DNA of 64,000 nt from Propionibacteriaceae bacterium (GCA_905372155.1 CAJPNZ010000001.1:129017-193016), one strand, 5' to 3'; counted from the first letter of the stretch, positions 9,520-18,193 are shown. Numbers and translations: made by a program. The notes: a model not told the origin generated them from the letters alone.

Positions 9520-10197
9520 GTGCGTATCGAGACCATTCCCGTTTCCCCTTGGACCGCGAACTGCTATCTCATCGCGGCTGATCCGGACGAGAACGGGTGC
9601 CTCGTCGTCGATCCGGGCGTGAAGGGATCCGAGCTGGTCTCCGCGGCCCTGGACCGTCTCGGCTGGCATCCGGAGGCCATCCTGTGCACGCACGGACACC
9701 TCGACCACGTCGGCGATGCTGCGACCCTGGCAGCCGTGTGGGACGTTCCCGTTCGATGCGCGAAGGCCGACCAGGAGATGCTCACCCGTCCCTCCGCGGG
9801 GCTGGGATCCCAGCTGGTGCCGCTGATCCGGCAGCTCATTGGCGAGGACGAACTGGATCCCCCCGGTGATCTCCGGGACCACGAGACCTTCCGGGCCTCC
9901 TGCGGGCTCGAGGTCAGGCCCCACGCCGCTCCGGGACACACCCGCGGATCGACGCTCCTGGAGGTCGGGGACGAAACCGGGAAGGTGCTGCTGACCGGGG
10001 ACGTGATCTTCCGGGGCACCATCGGGCGAACCGACCTGCCCGGTGGGAATCTGGAGCAGATGCGATCCACCCTGCGGGGAATCGTCGAGGCCTTCCCCGA
10101 CGAAACCGTGCTGCTGCCCGGCCACGGGGAACCCACCACCGTCGGGGCCGAGAAACTCCACAACCCCTACCTGCAAGCCGATTTCCTGAAGGACTGA
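9520..10197 (+). CDS. Metallo-beta-lactamase-fold hydrolase (glyoxalase II-like)
   Basis: A 225-residue cytoplasmic hydrolase of the GloB-like branch. The dinuclear metal motif is THGHLDH (His58, His60, Asp62, His63), with further ligands in APGHTRGS and LLTGDVIF and the terminal LLPGHGEPT. The start at GTG 9520 gives the conserved N-terminus VRIETIPVSPWTANCYLI and sits just after a leaderless -10 box; a longer in-frame start at 9454 is unlikely. It precedes hisS by 3 nt. The substrate is unknown; hydroxyacylglutathione hydrolase is doubtful because Actinobacteria mostly lack glutathione. Confidence 0.88.
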   Translation: MRIETIPVSPWTANCYLIAADPDENGCLVVDPGVKGSELVSAALDRLGWHPEAILCTHGHLDHVGDAATLAAVWDVPVRCAKADQEMLTRPSAGLGSQLVPLIRQLIGEDELDPPGDLRDHETFRASCGLEVRPHAAPGHTRGSTLLEVGDETGKVLLTGDVIFRGTIGRTDLPGGNLEQMRSTLRGIVEAFPDETVLLPGHGEPTTVGAEKLHNPYLQADFLKD

Positions 10198-10200
10198 GCC

Positions 10201-11532
10201 ATGGCACGCCCCAAACCGATTTCCGGTTTCCCCGAGTTCCTTCCCGCCGGACGCCTGGTGGAGGACCAGGTGCTCGCCGCCATCACCTCAACCTTCGAGC
10301 TCCACGGCTTCGCACCCATCGAGACCCGGTCCGTCGAGCCCCTCGACCAGCTGGCTCGCAAGGGGGAAATCGACAAGGAGATTTATGTTGTCAGGCGCTT
10401 GCACGCGCAGGAGGGGGACGCGGACGAACTCGGCCTCCACTTCGACCTGACGGTGCCCTTCGCCCGCTACGTGCTGGAACACTCCGGGCACCTGAACTTC
10501 CCCTTCCGCCGCTACCAGGTGCAGAAGGTCTGGCGCGGTGAACGCCCGCAGGAGGGGCGCTACCGGGAGTTCACCCAGGCCGACATCGACATCGTCGGAC
10601 GTGACCGGCTGGCCGACCACCACGACGCCGAGATCCCCCTGGTGGCCCTCGACGTCTTCGGGAGGCTGCACCGCGACCTGGGCCTGCCGCCGGTGAGCAT
10701 CCGGGTCAACAACCGGAAACTTTCGGAGGGGTTCTACCGGGGCCTCGGGATCGAGGACACCGCAGCCGTGCTCCAACGCGTCGACAAGTACGACAAGGTG
10801 GGGCCGGATGTGGTTGTCGAGCTGCTGACCGAGCAGGTGGGGCTGGGCGAATCCCAGGCCCGCGCCTGCGTCGCCCTGGCGGGGATCAGCTCCGAGGACG
10901 AGTCCTTCGTCGATCAGGTGCGGGCCCTGGGCGTCACCCACGAGTTGCTGGAGGAGGGCCTGGCGGATCTCGCCTCGCTCATCCGGATCGCACGCGGAAC
11001 CGAACCTGGCCGGGTGGTGGCGGACCTCAGGATCGCGCGAGGTCTCGACTACTACACGGGCACCGTCTACGAAACCCTGCTGCTGGGTTCGGAGAAGCTC
11101 GGTTCCGTGGCCTCGGGCGGCCGCTACGACTCCCTGGCGAGCGACGGGAAAGCGACCTTCCCCGGAGTCGGGTACTCCTTCGGCATCACCCGGATACTCG
11201 CACCGCTGATCGGCAAGGGCGTCCTGACCGCCACCCGCGGTGTGCCGTCGGCGGTGCTGGTGGCCGTTGACTCGGAGGAGACCCGGGACCGGGCGATATC
11301 CGTGGCGCGCAGGCTGCGGGAACGCGGCATTGCGTGTGAGGTCGCCCCCAAGGCCGACAAGTTCGGGCGCCAGATCCGGTTCGCCGAACGCAGGGGAATC
11401 CCGTTCGTCTGGTTCGGCGCGAACCTCGACGACTCGGTCAAGGACATCCGGTCGGGGGAGCAGCTGCCTGCCGATCCGGATGCCTGGTCGCCACCGATCG
11501 AGGACGCCACCCCGCGGGTCGTACTGGGCTGA
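10201..11532 (+). CDS. hisS: Histidine--tRNA ligase
   Basis: Class II synthetase charging tRNA-His. Motif 2 is seen as FRRYQVQKVWRGERPQEGRYREFTQADIDIVG (described in pieces: VWRGERPQ then REFTQADIDIVG). The histidine-specific loop is RGLDYYTGTVYE, and motif 3 lies in the GVGYSFGITRIL region. A C-terminal anticodon-binding domain starts near residue 335. The length of 443 residues is slightly long for the family but normal for Actinobacteria. The start has GAAGGA 8 nt upstream and directly follows the MBL-fold gene, so the two are cotranscribed. Confidence 0.97.
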   Translation: MARPKPISGFPEFLPAGRLVEDQVLAAITSTFELHGFAPIETRSVEPLDQLARKGEIDKEIYVVRRLHAQEGDADELGLHFDLTVPFARYVLEHSGHLNFPFRRYQVQKVWRGERPQEGRYREFTQADIDIVGRDRLADHHDAEIPLVALDVFGRLHRDLGLPPVSIRVNNRKLSEGFYRGLGIEDTAAVLQRVDKYDKVGPDVVVELLTEQVGLGESQARACVALAGISSEDESFVDQVRALGVTHELLEEGLADLASLIRIARGTEPGRVVADLRIARGLDYYTGTVYETLLLGSEKLGSVASGGRYDSLASDGKATFPGVGYSFGITRILAPLIGKGVLTATRGVPSAVLVAVDSEETRDRAISVARRLRERGIACEVAPKADKFGRQIRFAERRGIPFVWFGANLDDSVKDIRSGEQLPADPDAWSPPIEDATPRVVLG

Positions 11533-11578
11533 ACACATCGCGTCGGAAAGGCAACAGCATCAAGACGATGCGCCCGGG

Positions 11579-11584
11579 TAGGAT
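11579..11584 (+). promoter_or_regulatory. Possible -10 box upstream of aspS
   Basis: TAGGAT lies in the 105-nt gap between hisS and aspS, giving a leader of about 45 nt with a clear AGAGAGGAA ribosome site. No good -35 is visible, so this is a weak call. Confidence 0.35.
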
Positions 11585-11637
11585 TCGTCGCTGGCGGGCT
11601 GCACCGTCCATGCAGCCGGAACTAGAGAGGAAACTGC

Positions 11638-13425
11638 ATGTTGCGCACACACCACGCGGGTGAGCTGAGGGCTGCGAACGTGGGTCAAGAGGTGGTGCTC
11701 GCCGGCTGGGTGGCGAAGCGGCGTGACCACGGCGGCGTAGCGTTCATCGACCTGAGGGACGCCTCCGGCATCGCCCAGGTGGTGGTCCGGGACGAGGTGC
11801 TGGCATCCTCCGGCGCGCACGACCTGCGCAACGAGTTCTGCATCAAGGTCACCGGCGTGGTGGAGATCCGTCCCGAGGGCAACGCAAACCCGGACCTGCC
11901 GACGGGGGATATCGAGGTCGCGATCTCCGAGCTGGAGGTGCTCAACCCGTCGGCGCCGCTGCCCTTCCAGATCGACGAACGCGTCACGGTCGGCGAGGAG
12001 GCACGCCTGAAACACCGCTACCTGGACCTGCGGCGGCCAGCACCCGCCGCCGCGCTCCGGCTGCGTTCCAAGGTGAACCAGGCGGCACGGAAGGTGCTGG
12101 GGGAACGCGACTTCGTCGAGATCGAGACCCCCACCCTGACCCGCTCCACCCCGGAGGGGGCCCGCGACTTCCTGGTGCCGGCCCGGCTCAACCCCGGCTC
12201 CTGGTATGCGCTGCCGCAGAGCCCGCAGCTGTTCAAGCAGCTCCTGATGGTGGCGGGAATGGAACGCTACTACCAGATCGCCCGCTGCTACCGCGACGAG
12301 GACTTCCGCGCCGACCGGCAACCGGAATTCACCCAGCTCGACATCGAGATGAGTTTCGTCGACCAGGAGGACGTGATCGAACTGGGGGAGGCCATTGTCA
12401 AGGAGATCTGGGCCATCAAGGGGATCGAACTGCAAACCCCCTTCCCGCGCCTGAGTTTCGCCGACGCCATGAACCGTTACGGCTCGGACAAACCGGACCT
12501 GCGTTTCGACCTGGAGTTGACGGAACTGACCGATGTCTTCTCCGAGACCCGGTTCCGCGTGTTCCAGGCTCCGTACGTGGGTGCGGTGGTCATGCCCGGC
12601 GGCGCTTCGCAACCGCGACGCCAGTTCGACGCCTGGCAGGAATGGGCGAAGCAGCGCGGCGCGAAGGGCTTGGCCTACGTCACCGTCTCCGAGGCCGGGG
12701 AACTGGGCGGCCCGGTCGCCAAGAACCTCTCCGATGCGGAACTGGCCGCGCTGCCGGAACGCACCGGGGCGAAACCCGGCGACTGCATCTTCTTCGCGGC
12801 CGGGGAACGCACCGCCTCCCAGAACCTCCTGGGGGCGGCCCGCGACGAGATCGCCCGTCGCTGCGGGCTGATCGACGAAAACTCCTGGAGTTTCCTGTGG
12901 GTGGTTGACGCGCCCCTGTTCAAACCCGCATCCGAGGCCAAGGCGGAGGGTGACGTCGCCGTCGGCGAGGGGGCCTGGACCGCCGTGCACCACGCCTTCA
13001 CCTCTCCCAGACCCGAATGGCTCGACACCTTCGACGAACACCCGGGCGAAGCCACCGCTTACGCCTACGACCTGGTCTGCAACGGCAACGAGATCGGCGG
13101 CGGTTCCATCCGTATCCACCGCCGCGACGTGCAGGAGCGGGTGTTCAAGGTGATGGGCATCACGCAGGAACAGGCGCAGGAGAAGTTCGGTTTCCTGCTG
13201 GACGCGTTCGCCTTCGGCGCCCCGCCGCACGGCGGCATCGCCTTCGGGTGGGATCGGATCGTCGCCCTGCTCGGCGGCGCGGAGTCGATTCGCGAGGTCA
13301 TCGCCTTCCCGAAGTCGGGTGGCGGCTACGATCCGCTGACCGCTGCGCCGGCCCCGATCACCGCCCAGCAGCGCAAGGAGGCCGGGGTCGACTCCAGGCC
13401 GCGGAAGGAAAAAGCGGAATCGTGA
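11638..13425 (+). CDS. aspS: Aspartate--tRNA(Asp/Asn) ligase
   Basis: Bacterial-type class II synthetase of 595 residues. The N-terminal OB-fold anticodon domain holds [23 protein letters not shown]. Motif 2 appears as [26 protein letters not shown] (cited in halves), the insert GAD domain lies around residues 310-420, and motif 3 is [13 protein letters not shown] near the C-terminus. AsnRS/AsnB status is not visible, so it could be non-discriminating and also charge tRNA-Asn. A strong SD (GAGAGGAAA) precedes the ATG. Transcription probably ends at the hairpin that follows. Confidence 0.96.
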   Translation: MLRTHHAGELRAANVGQEVVLAGWVAKRRDHGGVAFIDLRDASGIAQVVVRDEVLASSGAHDLRNEFCIKVTGVVEIRPEGNANPDLPTGDIEVAISELEVLNPSAPLPFQIDERVTVGEEARLKHRYLDLRRPAPAAALRLRSKVNQAARKVLGERDFVEIETPTLTRSTPEGARDFLVPARLNPGSWYALPQSPQLFKQLLMVAGMERYYQIARCYRDEDFRADRQPEFTQLDIEMSFVDQEDVIELGEAIVKEIWAIKGIELQTPFPRLSFADAMNRYGSDKPDLRFDLELTELTDVFSETRFRVFQAPYVGAVVMPGGASQPRRQFDAWQEWAKQRGAKGLAYVTVSEAGELGGPVAKNLSDAELAALPERTGAKPGDCIFFAAGERTASQNLLGAARDEIARRCGLIDENSWSFLWVVDAPLFKPASEAKAEGDVAVGEGAWTAVHHAFTSPRPEWLDTFDEHPGEATAYAYDLVCNGNEIGGGSIRIHRRDVQERVFKVMGITQEQAQEKFGFLLDAFAFGAPPHGGIAFGWDRIVALLGGAESIREVIAFPKSGGGYDPLTAAPAPITAQQRKEAGVDSRPRKEKAES

Positions 13426-13432
13426 GGTGCGG

Positions 13433-13473
13433 CCGCTGGGGCCCGATCAGACATGATGATCCGGCCCCAGCGG
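13433..13473 (+). terminator. Hairpin after aspS
   Basis: A perfect 11-bp stem, CCGCTGGGGCC (13433-13443) with GGCCCCAGCGG (13463-13473), loop 19 nt, starts 8 nt after the aspS stop. It lacks a U-tract but is the right place for a terminator separating aspS from the accessory cluster. Confidence 0.55.
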
Positions 13474-13781
13474 TTCGAGGAAGATCACCCGGTTCATCCC
13501 TTTCCCTTGGCCGGATCCCGTCTCAAGCACGATGGCATCTGCGTAGTGAGCGGCCCGCGGTCGCGTCGTCGCACCGTGGCCGCCGTTACTCGCTGACCTG
13601 ATGGGCGTCGACCGGGCCGCAGCCGGCATCGCTGCCGAGCAGCGATCTCATGATTCCAGCAGGTGGGGCAGGTGCCTCGGTGCTTCGTCCTTGTGGGCTC
13701 CCTCCGAAGGTGAAACCTGCCCAGTTGGCCACAACTGGAGCGAGATGAGCTGTCCGATCGGATGAAATGACGTTCAGAGCG
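13474..13781 (+). other. Intergenic region upstream of the RiPP cluster, with two small dyads
   Basis: No supportable gene. It holds two perfect short inverted repeats. ATCGCTGC-CGA-GCAGCGAT lies at 13628-13646. CCAGTTG-GCCA-CAACTGG lies at 13721-13738, about 44 nt upstream of the predicted -35 of the precursor promoter. The second is the size and position expected for a response-regulator operator. A minus-strand 60-codon frame at 13447-13629 overlaps the aspS hairpin and is not called. Confidence 0.4.
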
Positions 13782-13810
13782 TTGCAGGGCGATGCCGCCC
13801 GACGTAGTTT
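13782..13810 (+). promoter_or_regulatory. Candidate promoter of the RiPP precursor
   Basis: TTGCAG (13782-13787), a 17-nt spacer, then TAGTTT (13805-13810). The spacing is ideal and four of six bases match the consensus -35. It would give a leader of about 40-65 nt. The CCGACGTAG at 13799-13807, overlapping the -10, recurs just upstream of the histidine kinase gene at 19019-19027. Confidence 0.45.
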
Positions 13811-13879
13811 GTTCGCAACGCGACGGCGTCACCGACGAGGCAAAGGTTGCTTCTCATGGAACAGGGAAAGGTGGTCGTC

Positions 13880-14014
13880 ATGTTTGAGAAGGGAGAGACC
13901 TTCGAGGTTGAAGAAGTCACCTTCGAGGCAATCGAGGTGCTGGAACAGACCGAAGCTCCCGCTTTCGGTATCTTCTGCGGTGCTGGCTGCTGGGGAATTG
14001 GGTGCGTCGGCTGA
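13880..14014 (+). CDS. Putative RiPP precursor peptide with Cys-rich core
   Basis: A 44-codon gene. The N-terminal ~27 residues are acidic (Glu-rich, FEVEEVTFEAIEVLEQTE), like a leader peptide. The tail after an APAF stretch is small, hydrophobic and Gly/Cys-rich: FGIFCGAGCWGIGCVG, ending directly at the stop, with Cys33, Cys37 and Cys42 (C-x3-C-x4-C). The ATG at 13880 is preferred because AAAGGTGG lies 5 nt upstream; an in-frame ATG at 13856 would add eight residues. It lies 222 nt ahead of a SPASM radical-SAM gene, from which it is separated by a hairpin. That a thioether-type modification occurs is inference from the neighbours; no homologue was recognised. Confidence 0.75.
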   Translation: MFEKGETFEVEEVTFEAIEVLEQTEAPAFGIFCGAGCWGIGCVG

Positions 14015-14024
14015 TGATGGTTCC

Positions 14025-14054
14025 GGTGGGCGGGGTGGATTCGCCTCGCCCACC
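14025..14054 (+). terminator. Hairpin between precursor and maturase genes (attenuator/partial terminator)
   Basis: GGTGGGCGGGG (14025-14035) pairs with CCTCGCCCACC (14044-14054), 11 pairs including one G-U, around an 8-nt loop, 10 nt after the precursor stop. A T5 run occurs only ~25 nt later, so it may act as a transcript stabiliser or partial terminator. That would keep precursor mRNA more abundant than the downstream enzymes. Confidence 0.6.
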
Positions 14055-14236
14055 ACTATAGCTCGCATAAAACAAACTTTTTGCACTGGATGGCCAATCC
14101 AAAACTGCCTCATGCGAGCAAAACCCCTACTCAAACCTGGGTCGGCCCCTAATTTATCCTCGGGTGCAGGAAAAGGATTTGGCTTAAGAGGCGCTATATT
14201 TCCGGATTCGTAGTGACCCTATTCCTGTAAGGAGCC

Positions 14237-15553
14237 ATGATGTCGAACTATTTGCTCGTCGAGGGTGAGAGTTACCTCGCGCTGTATCTCACGAAACAGC
14301 GAAAAATCTTCAAGGTGCCGCGCCATCTGCGTGAAGAAATCGAATCTCTCTGTGCGTATAACTCAGAGGAACGCCAGAGTGGCAGTACGGCGGTGAAGCC
14401 AGTTCTCGAGGCGCTCGAAGAGAACGAGCGCCCTCTGGCCCGGCCGGCGAGGCAGGGGTTCCTGCGCCGCGTGTCACTCAACGTCACCAATGCCTGCAAC
14501 ATGGCATGCAGTTACTGCTATGCCAACGAGGGAGAATACGGTAGCCCGCGCGGACTCATGACTGAGGACGTAGCTCGCCTGAGTATCGAAACCTTCTTCA
14601 CGCACTACGACACGATTGAGGCAGTACAGTTCTTCGGCGGTGAGCCGCTGATGAATCCACAGGCAATTCTTGCTGCATGTCAGACGCTTGAGGACTTGGT
14701 GGGTCGTGGAGCGGTTGCAGAGATGCCCTTGCTCGGACTCGTGACAAACGGCACCGTCCTCAACAAACGAGTAGAGCAACTCATACGGACCTACAAGCCT
14801 TCCGTGACTGTGAGCTTTGACGGTCCGCCGCCCGTGAATGATGCAGTGAGAGTCATGAAGAATGAGCGAGGAGTCGGTGCCCGCATCATCGAGAACGCCC
14901 ATCGCATGGCCGAACTCATCGGCCATCCCGTCGGAATCGAGGCCACGTGGTCGGCGGCCCAGGAGCGCGCAGGCATGACGGTTCACGACCTCGTGCAGTA
15001 TCTTCGTCGAACTTTTGAGACGCCGGCCGTCCACGTCGCTCCTGTATCACTCCCTGAAGGTCACCCGTATCGACCTCACGGGCTCACGTGTTTTGCTGAC
15101 TCGGTGCCGAAATTCGCCGAGGACCTCAAGGCCGGGGACGGTGCCTCCTTCTCGAAGTTCCGAAGTTCTATGCGTGCGTTCGCGCAGGGGCTCGGGTCGG
15201 ATGTCTTCTGCGATGCGGGGCTCGGGGTCCTTGCAGTGAGTGGAAATGGCGACGTCTATCCCTGTTTCATGTTCATCGATCAGGACGACTTCAAGATGGG
15301 CAACGTTCAAGACTCGGATTTGTTCACCAGCGCCCGCTTCCAAGCAGTTACGGCCCGTTTTGCTGCTGCTGGCAAGAAGCATTCTGAGCAGTGCGGGGAG
15401 TGTCCTCTCCGGCCCGTGTGCTCCGGGTGCCTAGGGGCGAACCTGTTCGAGACTGGCAGCCCCTTCCGGGTTGCTGAAGAAACGTGTCGGATGAACTTCA
15501 AATTCAATGAGGCCATTCTTTTGGCCGTAGCGGGGATGGGCGGCCATGTCTGA
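14237..15553 (+). CDS. SPASM-domain radical SAM peptide maturase
   Basis: A 438-residue enzyme predicted to modify the adjacent precursor. The radical-SAM cluster motif CNMACSYC (Cys87, Cys91, Cys94) is followed by the GGEPLM segment. The C-terminal SPASM region, which holds auxiliary Fe-S clusters, has FCDAG, a Cys after NGDVYP, then CGECPLRPVCSGC and a last Cys in EETCRM. The first 80 residues are not recognised; a substrate-recognition role is possible. Family relatives make thioether (sactipeptide/ranthipeptide), epimerised or C-C-linked peptides. The three core Cys favour thioethers, by inference. ATG 14237 has GGAG just upstream. The stop overlaps the next gene by 8 nt. Confidence 0.88.
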   Translation: MMSNYLLVEGESYLALYLTKQRKIFKVPRHLREEIESLCAYNSEERQSGSTAVKPVLEALEENERPLARPARQGFLRRVSLNVTNACNMACSYCYANEGEYGSPRGLMTEDVARLSIETFFTHYDTIEAVQFFGGEPLMNPQAILAACQTLEDLVGRGAVAEMPLLGLVTNGTVLNKRVEQLIRTYKPSVTVSFDGPPPVNDAVRVMKNERGVGARIIENAHRMAELIGHPVGIEATWSAAQERAGMTVHDLVQYLRRTFETPAVHVAPVSLPEGHPYRPHGLTCFADSVPKFAEDLKAGDGASFSKFRSSMRAFAQGLGSDVFCDAGLGVLAVSGNGDVYPCFMFIDQDDFKMGNVQDSDLFTSARFQAVTARFAAAGKKHSEQCGECPLRPVCSGCLGANLFETGSPFRVAEETCRMNFKFNEAILLAVAGMGGHV

Positions 15554-16757
15554 GAGGGTCGACCTCAGGTGGGCTCCGGCAGTCGTGCCGGATCTTGAGT
15601 GGAACAAACTTTTCGAAAACCGGGCAAGTGGAACAACGTGGGCCTTGGGTAGCGTTTCACGGGACAGCTACGTGGCCGTTCCGGAACAGGCACGCCCTCT
15701 CGTTGAGGCGACGGTGAAACGGATGGACGGTGATCACTCGATTGCCGAGATAATTTCTGAGGTATCGCTGCCCGGAAGGCGAGTCGATGTCGGCTCCCTG
15801 ATGCGGAAACTGAATGGCGCAAATCTGCTTGCTGAAAACAATCCTGACGCTCGGCCTCGGAGCGAGTTCACCGCGCTGGCGTTCGAACTAGCGAAGTGGC
15901 GTATCGTTTCCAACAGTTTGGTGCTACGCGTTCTTGCGGCCTTGCTGATGCCCCTGCTGGTGATCTCTTCGGGGGTCGTAGGGTGGGCACTGGTTTCTGG
16001 GCGAATGTTCGTGGGTCTACAGTTTCAGAGTTACCTGGCATTCGCGGGGCAGGACCTGACGCGTTGGGGCGTTCTGCTCGCGGTGTGTCTGCTGTCCGTC
16101 GCGTTGCACGAGTTGGGTCACGCGGTTGTGGCGCGGTTCTGCGGACTGCACCCTTCCTCGGTGACGGTAGCGCTCTACTTGTTCATCTCACCCATCGTCT
16201 ATGTGAGCATTCCGGGGCTGTACTCGATCAGCCCCAGGAAACGTGTCATGGTATGGGCGGCGGGTCCCTACGTCAATCTTGTTCTGGCCGCTGTCGCTGC
16301 CCTGCTGCGGCCGCATGTAGCAGGGAACTGGCAGCTGGTTTGTGATGCCGGTCTTTTGGCCAACCTGTTGCTGATCGGTGTGAACCTGTATCCCTTCCTG
16401 CCTCTGGATGGGTATTTCATGGCCAGTACGCTGTTGGGGGTGACCAACCTTAGGTCCCAAGCGTTGAGGCTACAGCCGAAGAGCCGCCGATTGGTCTCGA
16501 ATGGCGCCCGAATCGTGCTGTGGGTGTATACGCTGGCCACTTGGGGAACGATCGCTGCGATCGTACTTCGGGAGTTGTGGGGAATCATCACCACGCTGCT
16601 CCACGCTCTACAACAGAACATGGGCGTCATGGCCACACTGGACGCGATCAAGGGGTACCTACTGTTCCTGACCGTGGTGGTGTTTGCGCTGGTGGTTCGT
16701 CGACGCAAGCTGTCGAGATCGAAAGGGAGGCGGAGCAATGGAGGCACTCCGTGTTGA
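15546..16757 (+). CDS. Membrane M50-type zinc peptidase with PqqD-like N-terminal domain
   Basis: A 403-residue, multi-pass membrane protein. Residues 40-98 (YVAVPEQARPLVEATV...DVGSLMRKL) look like a PqqD-type winged-helix RiPP recognition element. Then come membrane helices holding the M50 zinc motif HELGH (His188, Glu189, His192) and the second motif NLYPFLPLDGY, with Asp288 as third ligand. Similar peptidases accompany epipeptide (YydH) and other radical-SAM RiPP loci, where they may cut the leader or help export. That role is inferred here. It overlaps the maturase by 8 nt and the ABC ATPase by 20 nt, so coupled expression is expected. Confidence 0.83.
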   Translation: MSERVDLRWAPAVVPDLEWNKLFENRASGTTWALGSVSRDSYVAVPEQARPLVEATVKRMDGDHSIAEIISEVSLPGRRVDVGSLMRKLNGANLLAENNPDARPRSEFTALAFELAKWRIVSNSLVLRVLAALLMPLLVISSGVVGWALVSGRMFVGLQFQSYLAFAGQDLTRWGVLLAVCLLSVALHELGHAVVARFCGLHPSSVTVALYLFISPIVYVSIPGLYSISPRKRVMVWAAGPYVNLVLAAVAALLRPHVAGNWQLVCDAGLLANLLLIGVNLYPFLPLDGYFMASTLLGVTNLRSQALRLQPKSRRLVSNGARIVLWVYTLATWGTIAAIVLRELWGIITTLLHALQQNMGVMATLDAIKGYLLFLTVVVFALVVRRRKLSRSKGRRSNGGTPC

Positions 16758-17478
16758 GGGGCTGAGCAAGACCTTGGGAGGTGACAAGGTCGTCAACGAC
16801 GTGTCCTTCTCGCTAACTCCGGGAGATGTTGCGGCATTCGCTGGTCCGAACGGGGCCGGGAAGAGTACGACCATCAAGCTGATCCTCGGGTTGGTCAGGG
16901 CCGATGCCGGGACCGTACACATCAACGAACAACCGCTGACGACTTCGAATCGGTGGGTCCTGTCCCGTGTCGGGGCGATGATCGAGTCCCCGAGCTTCTA
17001 CGGCAACGCCTCGGGCAGACTCAATCTCGAGTTGTTCGCGGATCTGTATGGCGCCCCCCGCTCCCGGGTGGGCGAGGTCCTGGAGATGGTCGGTCTCCAG
17101 GATGCCGCCGGGAAGCGGGTCGATCGTTATTCACTGGGGATGAAACAGCGGCTTGGCATTGCCCGGGCCTTCCTCGGGCGTCCTGATGTCGTCATCCTCG
17201 ATGAGCCCACAAATGGTCTGGACCCGTTCGGGGTCATTGAGATCCGTGAGCTGATCGGGCAACTGGCGCGACGCGAGGGGGTGACCTTCCTCATCGCGTC
17301 GCACGTGCTCAGCGAGTTGGAGCACATCTGCAACAAAGCCATCATCCTTGACCGGGGCCGGATCGTCACCCAGGGGAGCCTGAACGCTCTCATGGCCTCG
17401 CAGCAGGCCAAGGACCTCGAGGAACTGTTCATCTCAGTGCTGAAACGAGGAAGCCATGTTGGTCCACCTCAGGCATGA
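16738..17478 (+). CDS. ABC transporter ATP-binding protein (immunity/export type)
   Basis: A 246-residue ATPase: Walker A GPNGAGKST (residues 36-44), signature YSLGMKQRL, Walker B VVILDEPTNGLDP, and the switch His in IASHVLSELE. The sequence type is that of bacitracin/lantibiotic self-protection transporters (BcrA/NisF-like). The ATG at 16738 with GGGAGGCGGAG upstream was chosen over a longer in-frame start. It is followed by two permeases with overlapping starts. The likely role is to export the mature peptide or protect the producer, by inference from the cluster. Confidence 0.9.
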   Translation: MEALRVEGLSKTLGGDKVVNDVSFSLTPGDVAAFAGPNGAGKSTTIKLILGLVRADAGTVHINEQPLTTSNRWVLSRVGAMIESPSFYGNASGRLNLELFADLYGAPRSRVGEVLEMVGLQDAAGKRVDRYSLGMKQRLGIARAFLGRPDVVILDEPTNGLDPFGVIEIRELIGQLARREGVTFLIASHVLSELEHICNKAIILDRGRIVTQGSLNALMASQQAKDLEELFISVLKRGSHVGPPQA

Positions 17479-18193
17479 CTGGCGTCGTTTCCTGGTGGGA
17501 GGTCTCCTGCCGGGGCAATGGGCGCTGGTGATGGTCTTTTCAGCGGTCTGGGGCACGGTACTTGCCACTGCGTCCACGCGCTATCGAATGCAAGGCATCG
17601 AGTCCTTGTGGCGCAGTGCCCCTTACGGTGAGGTGATGGGTTTCATCGTGCCTCTGTTCCTGGTCATCAACTGTGGCATTCGCTTCGGTAGCGACTACAA
17701 GCAGGGCACGCTCAAGTACGAGCTCCTCACCGGGACGGATCGGGCGCTGATCCTTTCATCCCGGTGCGTGTTTCTCGCCGCGAGCGCCGGGATTGCCTAC
17801 TTCGCAGCGGCGCTCGGGTACGGCCTGGTGCCGATCCTCACCGGGCGCGCGTTGGAGGTTCGTGTGGAAGCGGTTGGGGAATTTCTCGCTTCCACGGGCG
17901 TGGTGTGGGCGGGCAGTGTTCCCTTGCTGGCCCTGCTGGTGCTTGGGGGCGTCTCGTGGCGGTCAATGGAGGTGGAGGTGGTTCTTGGAGTGTTGCTGCT
18001 CGTGTGTTTTGCCGTGGTGAACTCCGTAACCGATGATGCCTGGTGGGCACTGCCGACCGCGTTCATGTTGCGGCCCTTGGCGGCGTTCACCGGTCTTCAG
18101 GCCGGCGTCGCCGCCGGGGTGGCCCTGGTGGTGTCTTTCTTGGCCGCCGTCATCGCTTTCCAGACCTGGGGACGAAAGGACTTCCTGCGATGA
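17456..18193 (+). CDS. ABC-2 type permease, first subunit
   Basis: A 245-residue hydrophobic protein with about six membrane helices and no other domain. The segment after the second helix (FGSDYKQGTLKYELLTGTDRALILSSR) is the GT-x-K-x-x-L-T pattern typical of ABC-2/lantibiotic immunity permeases. It overlaps the ATPase gene by 23 nt and the second permease by 4 nt (ATGA), implying fixed subunit ratios. The specific substrate cannot be read from the sequence. Confidence 0.82.
   Translation: MLVHLRHDWRRFLVGGLLPGQWALVMVFSAVWGTVLATASTRYRMQGIESLWRSAPYGEVMGFIVPLFLVINCGIRFGSDYKQGTLKYELLTGTDRALILSSRCVFLAASAGIAYFAAALGYGLVPILTGRALEVRVEAVGEFLASTGVVWAGSVPLLALLVLGGVSWRSMEVEVVLGVLLLVCFAVVNSVTDDAWWALPTAFMLRPLAAFTGLQAGVAAGVALVVSFLAAVIAFQTWGRKDFLR

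Noticed and set aside
13447..13629. Minus-strand 60-codon frame ending in a plausible-looking FLEPLGPDHHV tail between aspS and the precursor
   Set aside because: Its 3' end coincides with the perfect aspS hairpin, no homologue was recognised, and no promoter or Shine-Dalgarno was noted for it. It may be a gene remnant but cannot be supported.
13767..14213. A 148-codon plus-strand frame covering the precursor region
   Set aside because: It lies in a different frame from the Cys-rich peptide, is Arg/Ser-rich, and crosses the hairpin at 14025-14054. The shorter frame with leader-core organisation is better supported.
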